This document shows positions 9,139 through 13,451 of a stretch of DNA of 13,451 nt, one piece after another. Positions within the stretch are counted from its first letter, which is position 1; each line of letters opens with the position of its first letter. Position numbers and translations under genes: made by a program. The stretch covers positions 1 through 13,451 of the forward strand of contig QGVE01000069.1 in NCBI GenBank assembly GCA_003242675.1, given 5' to 3'. The stretch comes from Bacillota bacterium (GTDB lineage: Bacteria; Bacillota_E; Symbiobacteriia; Symbiobacteriales; Symbiobacteriaceae). The notes under the pieces were generated by a model. The model ran no database searches. It was not told where the DNA came from and saw only the letters and a list, made by a program, of their open reading frames with translations.

Positions 9139-10454
9139 TCGATCAGCCCCAGTCGCTTGAAGATGGTGTCCACGTGGCGCAGGTGGCGCTTCAGGTCAAA
9201 CGCGGCATCCAGCTCCGCCGGCGTGAGCAGGGCCTGCACCGTCGGGTCCTCCTCCAGCAGCCGGCGCAGGTGCGTGCCCTCGGCCCAGGCCCGCATGGCC
9301 TTCTCCTGGACGATGGCATAGGCCTGCTCGCGGGAGAGCCCCTTCTCCACGAGGGCGAGCAGCACCGACCCCGAGGAGGTGAGCCCGTAGGAGGCCTGCA
9401 TGGAGCGCAGCATGTTCTCGGGATACACGTTCAGGTTCTCGATCACCCAGGTCATCTTGGCCAGCAGGTAGTCGGCCAAAGTCGTGGAGTCGGGCAGGAT
9501 GATCCGCTCCACCGACGAGTGGGAGATGTCCCGCTCGTGCCAGAGCGGCACGTTCTCCAGGGCCGCGATGGCGTTGGCGCGCAGGACGCGGCTCAGGCCC
9601 GAGATCTGCTCCAGGGTCACGGGGTTCCGCTTGTGGGGCATGGCGCTGGAGCCCTTCTGGCCCGCGGCGAACGGCTCCTCCACCTCGCGGGTCTCCGTCT
9701 TCTGCAAGAGCCTCAGTTCCGTGGCCAGGCTGTCCAGCGAGGAGCCGAGGATCGCCAGGGTGGTGAGCAGGTGCGCGTGCCGGTCCCGCTGCAGCACCTG
9801 CGTGGAGATGTCCGCGACCCCTAGCCCCAGCTTCTCGCAGACGTACTGCTCCACGAACGGATCGAGGTTGCCGTAGTTGCCCACGGCCCCGGAGAGCTTG
9901 CCCACCGCGATGGACTGGCGCGCCTGCTCCAGCCGGGCGGCGTCCCGCTTGAACTGGGCGTAGAAGACGGCCAGCTTGAGCCCGAAGGAGGTCGGCTCGG
10001 CGTGGACGCCGTGGGTGCGCCCCATGATCGGGGTGTCCTTGTACCGCACCGCCTGGCGGCCCAGGGCAGCGATCAGCCCGTCCAGCCCCTTCTGGATCTC
10101 CTTCACCGCCTCGTTGAGCACCGCCGAGAGCGCGGTGTCCACCACGTCGGTGGAGGTGAGGCCGTAGTGGATGTAGCGGGCTGCGGGGTGGTTGATCCGC
10201 TCGGCCACGGCGGTGGTGAAGGCGATCACGTCGTGCCGGGTCGTCTGTTCGATTTCGGCGACCCGGCGCACAAAGGCGTCGTCGACAGTGAACGCCCGGG
10301 CCCGCAGTTCGGCCGCGGCCTCGGCCGGGATGACCCCCAGCTTCGCCCAGGCCTCGCAGGCGAGGAGCTCCACCTCCAGCCACATCTGATAGCGATGGGC
10401 CTGCGACCACAGCTCGGCCATGCGCGGCCGGGTATAGCGCTCGATCACGGGCAT
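9135..10454 (-). CDS. purB: Adenylosuccinate lyase
   Basis: PurB removes fumarate twice: from SAICAR to give AICAR, and from adenylosuccinate to give AMP. It has 439 residues of the fumarase/aspartase superfamily. HDVIAF (74-79), TSTDVVDTA (100-108), [10 protein letters not shown] (145-154) and the signature [11 protein letters not shown] (268-278), which carries the mobile catalytic Ser loop, are all present. The ATG follows a purine-rich GGGAGAGG ribosome site immediately upstream. It is the first gene of the biosynthetic cluster and begins 70 nt after the terminator hairpin of the upstream permease gene. Its stop overlaps the small membrane ORF by 4 nt. Confidence 0.97.
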   Translation of the reverse strand: MPVIERYTRPRMAELWSQAHRYQMWLEVELLACEAWAKLGVIPAEAAAELRARAFTVDDAFVRRVAEIEQTTRHDVIAFTTAVAERINHPAARYIHYGLTSTDVVDTALSAVLNEAVKEIQKGLDGLIAALGRQAVRYKDTPIMGRTHGVHAEPTSFGLKLAVFYAQFKRDAARLEQARQSIAVGKLSGAVGNYGNLDPFVEQYVCEKLGLGVADISTQVLQRDRHAHLLTTLAILGSSLDSLATELRLLQKTETREVEEPFAAGQKGSSAMPHKRNPVTLEQISGLSRVLRANAIAALENVPLWHERDISHSSVERIILPDSTTLADYLLAKMTWVIENLNVYPENMLRSMQASYGLTSSGSVLLALVEKGLSREQAYAIVQEKAMRAWAEGTHLRRLLEEDPTVQALLTPAELDAAFDLKRHLRHVDTIFKRLGLIE

Positions 10455-10487
10455 CCTCTCCCTCTCTGGACAGATCTTCCCGCCCCC

Positions 10488-10516
10488 AGCGTAGCTTTCC
10501 CGGCGCCCCGCGGCAA
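10488..10516 (-). promoter_or_regulatory. Candidate promoter of the purB operon
   Basis: On the minus strand TTGCCG (10516-10511) and TACGCT (10493-10488) are separated by exactly 17 nt, 33 nt before the purB start. Agreement with the sigma-A consensus is modest (4/6 and 3/6). No PurR box and no riboswitch is visible in this 120-nt gap, so if this promoter is real it appears unregulated by those means. Confidence 0.35.
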
Positions 10517-10524
10517 GAGCAACT

Positions 10525-10558
10525 CAGCGGGGCCCGGGCTCCTGCCCGAGCCCCGCTG
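10525..10558 (-). terminator. Terminator hairpin after the purine permease gene
   Basis: A 15-bp stem (10525-10539 with 10544-10558, one G-U pair) closes a 4-nt loop, 17 nt past the permease stop. It is followed on the minus strand by AGTTGCTCTTGCC, a weak U-rich tail. Termination is probably incomplete, which matters because purB lies just downstream. Confidence 0.7.
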
Positions 10559-10575
10559 CGTGTGGCGTGGCTGCG

Positions 10576-11889
10576 CTATCCCTGTATCGCTTGCAGGACA
10601 AAGTGGCCGATGAAGAACACGGAGAGAGCCCACATCATCCAGTGGACCTGCCGGGCCTTGCCGGTGCACAGGGCGATCGCGGCGTAGGCGACGAAGCCCA
10701 TGGCCAGCCCTTCGGCAATGGAGTAGGAGAAGGGCATCATCAGGGCCGTGATGATCGCCGGGATGGCGATCGCCATGTCGTCGAGGTCGATCTGCGTGAT
10801 GGAGGAGGCCATCATGACGCCCACGATGATGAGGGCCGGCGCCGTCGCGGCGCTGGGGATGGCCAGGAAGATGTCGGAGAAGAACGAGGCCAGCAGGAAG
10901 AGGACGGCCACCGTGACGGCGGTGAGGCCGGTGCGCCCGCCGGCCGACACGCCCGCCGCGGACTCGACGTAGGTGGTGGTGTTGGAGGTGCCGAAGAGCG
11001 AGCCGATGATGGTGCCGAGGGAGTCGGCGATGAGCGCCCGGCTGCCGCCCTTCAGATTGCCCTGCTCATCCATCAGCTCCGCCTTGGAGGCGACGCCGAC
11101 GAACGTGCCGATGGTGTCAAACAGGTCGGTGAAGAACATCGCAAAGATGACGGTTAGCATGCCCCAGTTGAACAGGCCGTCGAAGCTGAGCTGCAGGAAC
11201 GTGGGCGTCAGCGACGGCGGGGCCGAGACCAGGGTGCCGGGCAGATGGGTCACGCCCATCGGAATGCCGATGAGGGTGGTGATGAGGATGCCCAGCAGGA
11301 TGCCGCCGGTGACCTTGCGGGCAACCAGCACGCCGGTGATGACCAGGCCGATGATCGCCAGCAGCGTGGTGGGCTGAGCGAGATCGCCCAGCGCAATGGT
11401 GGTCGCCTCGCTGGGTGCCACGATCCCCGCGTTCATCAGGCCGATCAACATGATGAAGAAGCCAATGCCGGCGGAGACCGCGTGCCGGAGCGACATCGGG
11501 ATGGCCTTGATCATCAGCTCCCGCAGGCCGGTCATGGTGACAATCAGAGCCAGCACGCCCGAGCAGAAGACCGCACCCAGGGCCTGCTGCCACGTGAGGC
11601 CCAAGGCCCCACACAGCGTGAAGGCGAAGAAGGCGTTCAGGCCCATGCCCGGGGCCAGCGCCACCGGCCAGTTGGCCACGAGGCCCATCACCAGCGTCGA
11701 GAGCGCCGCCGCCAGGATGGTGGCCATGAAGATGGCCGACTTCTCCATGCCCGTTCCCGTGGACAGGATGTCGGGGTTGACCGCGATGATGTACGACATG
11801 GTGACAAACGTGGTGAGGCCGGCCAGGATCTCCCGCTTGACGTCGGTGCCGTGCTCCGTGAGCTTGAAGACGCGGTCGAGCAGGCTCAC
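10576..11889 (-). CDS. pbuG: NCS2 AzgA/PbuG-type purine base permease
   Basis: An integral membrane, proton-coupled importer of hypoxanthine, guanine or adenine (nucleobase specificity cannot be read here). At 437 residues it matches B. subtilis PbuG (about 440). Family motifs are GLTTFVTMSYIIAVNP (24-39), APGMGLNAFFAF (79-90), FFTDLFDTIGTFVGVA (252-267) and GTSNTTTYVESAAGVSAGG (300-318), among 12 or so hydrophobic segments. I chose the GTG at 11889 because homology begins at SLLDRVF and GAGG lies 5 nt upstream. The frame stays open upstream, with an ATG at 11985, but that part is leader sequence. The gene sits behind a PRPP riboswitch and PurR boxes, linking salvage uptake to PRPP supply. 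The symbol is assigned by family resemblance. Confidence 0.93.
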   Translation of the reverse strand: MSLLDRVFKLTEHGTDVKREILAGLTTFVTMSYIIAVNPDILSTGTGMEKSAIFMATILAAALSTLVMGLVANWPVALAPGMGLNAFFAFTLCGALGLTWQQALGAVFCSGVLALIVTMTGLRELMIKAIPMSLRHAVSAGIGFFIMLIGLMNAGIVAPSEATTIALGDLAQPTTLLAIIGLVITGVLVARKVTGGILLGILITTLIGIPMGVTHLPGTLVSAPPSLTPTFLQLSFDGLFNWGMLTVIFAMFFTDLFDTIGTFVGVASKAELMDEQGNLKGGSRALIADSLGTIIGSLFGTSNTTTYVESAAGVSAGGRTGLTAVTVAVLFLLASFFSDIFLAIPSAATAPALIIVGVMMASSITQIDLDDMAIAIPAIITALMMPFSYSIAEGLAMGFVAYAAIALCTGKARQVHWMMWALSVFFIGHFVLQAIQG

Positions 11890-11987
11890 GGTAGCCTCGT
11901 TCGGACGGATCGCCTCACGAACAGCCACTGCCAAACGCCTCCCAGACCCAGTAGTGAAGGATAAAGACACGCGGGACCCGAACATTC

Positions 11988-12029
11988 GGCGGGCAGGTTT
12001 CCTCCCGCCTGGAGGGAAACCTGCCCGCC
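11988..12029 (-). terminator. Expression-platform hairpin competing with the PRPP aptamer
   Basis: A perfect 15-bp stem pairs 12015-12029 with 11988-12002 around a 12-nt loop. The 5' arm in the RNA (GGCGGGCAGGUUUCC) is the same sequence that closes the aptamer's 3' side, so ligand-bound aptamer and hairpin are mutually exclusive. This is the layout of an ON switch. However, the RNA after the stem reads GAAUGUUCGG, without a proper U-tract, so how it stops expression is uncertain. Confidence 0.75.
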
Positions 12030-12129
12030 TGGGTTTTTCGCCCACCGGTGTAACCGGACCCCGTCCGGCCTGTGCCGCTTGGTCGCAGACCGGCGCTGGA
12101 AGCGCCGCGGAACCCTAGGCACACTTTCC
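12015..12129 (-). promoter_or_regulatory. PRPP riboswitch (ykkC family subtype 2b)
   Basis: The 115-nt RNA starting at 12129 follows the ykkC-type consensus: GGAAAGUGUGCC, CUAGGGUUCCG (nt 12-22), GGUC-UGC-GACC-AAG, UUACACCGG (77-85) and CCCAGGCGGGCAGGUUUCC at the 3' end. Stems seen are nt 1-5 with 111-115, 7-12 with 54-59, 23-28 with 34-39, 39-42 with 46-49, 62-67 with 71-76 and 86-89 with 97-100. Compared from memory with the Thermoanaerobacter mathranii PRPP aptamer, unpaired conserved bases are the same and stems differ by compensatory changes. The PRPP rather than guanidine or ppGpp assignment rests on that match and on the purine context. It precedes the permease by about 125 nt. No guanine aptamer precedes it. 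Confidence 0.92.
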
Positions 12130-12138
12130 TCCGTCATC

Positions 12139-12155
12139 GGCCCGCGGAGCGGGCC
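12139..12155 (-). other. 5'-terminal hairpin of the riboswitch transcript
   Basis: A 7-bp GC stem (GGCCCGC with GCGGGCC, 3-nt loop) lies about 3 nt after the expected transcription start near 12158 and 9 nt before the aptamer. It probably caps the mRNA 5' end. Confidence 0.55.
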
Positions 12156-12164
12156 TCCACTTAC

Positions 12165-12193
12165 ACTGTACGGATCCGCCAGGCCGGTGTCAA
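12165..12193 (-). promoter_or_regulatory. Sigma-A promoter of the permease/riboswitch transcript
   Basis: A perfect -35 TTGACA (12193-12188) and a -10 TACAGT (12170-12165) are separated by exactly 17 nt on the minus strand. The predicted start is near 12158, just before the 5' hairpin and riboswitch. It is the best promoter in the window and stands beside the PurR boxes. Confidence 0.85.
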
Positions 12194-12197
12194 CCTC

Positions 12198-12241
12198 TGA
12201 TCCGAACTTTTTTCGACCTCTGGCCAAAAATGTTCGGATCC
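12198..12241. promoter_or_regulatory. Inverted pair of PurR boxes (PurR operator)
   Basis: CCGAAC with a WWT flank occurs at 12202-12207 (plus strand, box 12198-12210) and at 12237-12232 (minus strand, box 12241-12229). The boxes point toward each other with 18 nt between them. GATCCGAAC is identical in both. This matches the paired, inverted PurBox (AWWWCCGAACWWT, usual gap 16-17 nt) bound by Bacillus-type PurR, apart from the first positions of each box. The near box ends 4 nt from the -35 element, suitable for repression of the permease promoter. Bacillus PurR is released by PRPP. Confidence 0.8.
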
Positions 12242-12385
12242 AGCGTCCCGGGTGGCGCCGCACAGCCCTCCCACCCGGCTCCCGCATCCTTCCCCGCACC
12301 CGCCGACCGCCGACGCGCCGGCCATCTGACCCGCTGTCCCCGCCCGCGGAACGCCGCCGGTCCGCCCGACGGCCGGCCAGCCATC

Positions 12386-12443
12386 TTGGACCCAAATTGG
12401 ACCCATCCAATTTGCCTTTTCAGTGGATCTTGACGAATTGGAC
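12386..12443. promoter_or_regulatory. Clustered TTGGAC half-sites and inverted repeat upstream of pdxK
   Basis: TTGGAC occurs at 12386-12391, 12397-12402 and 12438-12443, and TTGGAT on the other strand at 12410-12405. The first two lie 11 nt apart, one helical turn. The second and the inverted copy form a perfect 9-bp inverted repeat (CAAATTGGA / TCCAATTTG, 12393-12414, 4-nt loop). The last half-site falls within the spacer of the candidate pdxK promoter. This looks like an operator for an unidentified regulator. Confidence 0.45.
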
Positions 12444-12458
12444 TGGTCAGGGCACGAT
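12430..12458 (+). promoter_or_regulatory. Candidate promoter of pdxK
   Basis: TTGACG (12430-12435) is followed 17 nt later by CACGAT (12453-12458). The -35 is good (5/6) and the -10 is weak. It lies about 35 nt before the TTG start codon, downstream of the inverted repeat. Confidence 0.35.
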
Positions 12459-12492
12459 AGCGTCCAGAAAGCCACCGTGGGAGGGAACGGGA

Positions 12493-13302
12493 TTGCGCAA
12501 GGCACTCACCATCGCGGGATCCGACACCAGCGGAGGCGCAGGAATCCAGGCCGACCTCAAGACCTTCCAGGAGCTCGGCGTCTACGGCATGACGGCCCTG
12601 AACGTCATCGTGACGATGGATCCCGACGGCTGGACCCACCAGGTCTTCCCGCTGGATCTGGAGCTGCTCGAGCGGCAGCTGGTCACCGCCTTCGAAGGCG
12701 TCGGCGTGGACGCGGTCAAGACTGGCATGCTGGCCTCCGCCGCCGTGGTGGAGCTGGTGGCGCGCAAGCTGGACCAGTACGGCGCCGAGCGGGTGGTCGT
12801 CGACCCGGTCATGGTCTGCAAGGGAACCGACGAGGTGCTCATGCCCGACCATGCCGCCGCCATCCGGGAGCTGCTGGTCCCCCGGGCCCTGGTCATCACC
12901 CCGAACCTGTTCGAGGCGGCGCAGCTGGCGCAGCGGCCGCCGATCCGCACCCTGGACGACATGAAGGAGGCGGCGGTGCGCATCGCCGAGGCCGGGGCGA
13001 AGAACGTGCTGATCAAGGGCGGCTCCAGGCTGGAAGGCACCGACCGGGCGGTGGACCTCTTCTACGACGGCAAGGAGTTCACGCTGCTGGAGGCCGAGAA
13101 GGTCACGCACGGGTACAACCACGGCGCCGGCTGCACGACGGCGGCGGCGATCACCGCCGAGCTGGCCAAGGGCGCCTCGGTGGCCGACGCGGTCCGCACG
13201 GCCAAGCGCTTCGTCAGCGCCGCGATCCGGCACGGCTTCCGGCTCAACCAGTACGTGGGCGCCGTCATGCACGGGGCGCTGCGCTTCTACGGCGACAACT
13301 AA
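12493..13302 (+). CDS. pdxK: Pyridoxine/pyridoxal/HMP kinase, Bacillus PdxK (ThiD-family)
   Basis: This cytoplasmic ribokinase-family enzyme phosphorylates B6 vitamers and possibly hydroxymethylpyrimidine of the thiamine pathway. The 269 residues match B. subtilis PdxK (271) over the full length. [21 protein letters not shown] (substrate site) opens the protein, followed by [14 protein letters not shown] and [28 protein letters not shown], and NHGAGCTT with the GAGC anion hole and catalytic Cys. The MDP-HQVFP and VCKG features are closer to PdxK than to true ThiD. The TTG start at 12493 has GGAGGG 7 nt upstream and gives the family N-terminus; the open frame running back to 12079 is non-coding leader. 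It is monocistronic, diverging from the permease. Confidence 0.9.
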   Translation: MRKALTIAGSDTSGGAGIQADLKTFQELGVYGMTALNVIVTMDPDGWTHQVFPLDLELLERQLVTAFEGVGVDAVKTGMLASAAVVELVARKLDQYGAERVVVDPVMVCKGTDEVLMPDHAAAIRELLVPRALVITPNLFEAAQLAQRPPIRTLDDMKEAAVRIAEAGAKNVLIKGGSRLEGTDRAVDLFYDGKEFTLLEAEKVTHGYNHGAGCTTAAAITAELAKGASVADAVRTAKRFVSAAIRHGFRLNQYVGAVMHGALRFYGDN

Positions 13303-13322
13303 AGCAGGCCATTTCGAAACCG

Positions 13323-13356
13323 AAAGCCCCACCCTGCCAACGCAGGGTGGGGCTTT
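13323..13356. terminator. Bidirectional terminator hairpin after pdxK
   Basis: A perfect 15-bp stem (13323-13337 AAAGCCCCACCCTGC with 13342-13356) closes a 4-nt loop, 20 nt after the pdxK stop. The A-run on one side and T-run on the other let it serve both pdxK and the convergent gene that ends at 13369. Confidence 0.88.
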
Positions 13357-13368
13357 CCACCATCCGAC

Positions 13369-13451
13369 CTACCGCGACAGCACCAGCTTCATGCCGCCGA
13401 TGATCAGCAGCACGCCGACCACCTGCGGCCAGCGGATCGGGATCGGCCCGG
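13369..13451 (-). CDS. C-terminal end of a probable membrane transporter (partial)
   Basis: Reading back from the TAG at 13369-13371, the minus strand encodes 26 residues that run off the window: GPIPIRWPQVVGVLLIIGG followed by MKLVLSR. This is a short polar loop, one hydrophobic helix and a basic end. It resembles the last helix of DMT-superfamily (EamA or YdcZ-like) transporters, but so short a piece cannot settle the family. It converges on pdxK and shares the terminator hairpin. Confidence 0.6.
   Translation of the reverse strand, partial: GPIPIRWPQVVGVLLIIGGMKLVLSR

Noticed and set aside
11974..11986. Single extra PurR-box-like site (CCGAACATT) in the permease leader
   Set aside because: It lacks a properly spaced inverted partner and sits downstream of the start site within the hairpin foot, so it is probably coincidental.
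11988..12042. Plus-strand intrinsic terminator (15-bp hairpin followed by TTTTT)
   Set aside because: No plus-strand gene lies upstream. The arm is shared with the minus-strand PRPP aptamer, which explains the hairpin better.
11889..12045. N-terminal extension of the permease to 12045, or to the ATG at 11985
   Set aside because: The extension translates the riboswitch hairpin and leader. Family homology begins just after the GTG at 11889, which has its own GAGG ribosome site.
12015..12129. Guanidine-I (ykkC subtype 1) or ppGpp riboswitch
   Set aside because: The sequence matches my recollection of the T. mathranii PRPP aptamer throughout, including the 3' strand, and the context is purine metabolism. 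ppGpp cannot be fully excluded because a single base can switch specificity.
12130..12160. Guanine aptamer in tandem with the PRPP aptamer
   Set aside because: Only about 29 nt separate the predicted transcription start from the PRPP aptamer, too short for a guanine aptamer, and its conserved bases are absent.
12199..12240. Hairpin with a T6 run read as a terminator
   Set aside because: The inverted arms contain CCGAAC cores in PurR-box orientation and spacing beside a promoter, so an operator is the better reading.
12079..12492. 138-residue N-terminal extension of PdxK
   Set aside because: It reads through the antisense of the riboswitch leader and the PurR boxes and has no domain; the TTG at 12493 with GGAGGG gives the exact family N-terminus.

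Overview
The window is about 70% G+C yet carries Firmicutes-type gene order and regulation: a Bacillus-style purine operon, a PbuG-type permease, a Bacillus-type PdxK, PurR-box operators and a PRPP riboswitch. This fits a high-GC Firmicute such as Symbiobacterium or a close relative; the genus is an inference from gene content and was not searched. GTG and TTG starts are common.

Layout. Positions 1-402, just past the 3' end of the purine operon, are non-coding and hold a 183-bp-period repeat; its second copy is a long, perfectly nested fold-back. Positions 403-10454 hold a tightly packed minus-strand operon, in transcription order purB, a 55-codon membrane-protein ORF, purC, purL, purF, purM, purN, a Nudix hydrolase gene and purH. 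Most junctions from purL onward overlap or abut. The set covers PRPP to phosphoribosylamine (PurF), GAR transformylation (PurN), the synthase subunit of FGAM formation (PurL), AIR formation (PurM), SAICAR formation (PurC), both PurB lyase steps, and the last two steps to IMP (PurH). purD, purE/purK and the PurL partners purQ and purS are not in the window.

Positions 10525-10558 are a hairpin terminator separating the operon from an upstream minus-strand gene for an AzgA/PbuG-type purine-base permease (10576-11889). The permease leader (11890-12241) is the most interesting part: a strong sigma-A promoter, an inverted pair of PurR boxes abutting its -35 element, and an RNA leader that matches the PRPP riboswitch (ykkC subtype 2b). 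The aptamer's 3' strand is also one arm of a perfect 15-bp competing hairpin. The locus therefore appears to read PRPP twice, through the PurR protein and through RNA, and both inputs should act in the same direction. Whether this control reaches the biosynthetic operon depends on read-through of the 10525-10558 hairpin.

Positions 12493-13302 on the plus strand encode a PdxK/ThiD-family kinase with a TTG start and a perfect 15-bp terminator hairpin. Its upstream region contains clustered TTGGAC half-sites. The right edge (13369-13451, minus strand) is the C-terminal end of a probable membrane transporter.
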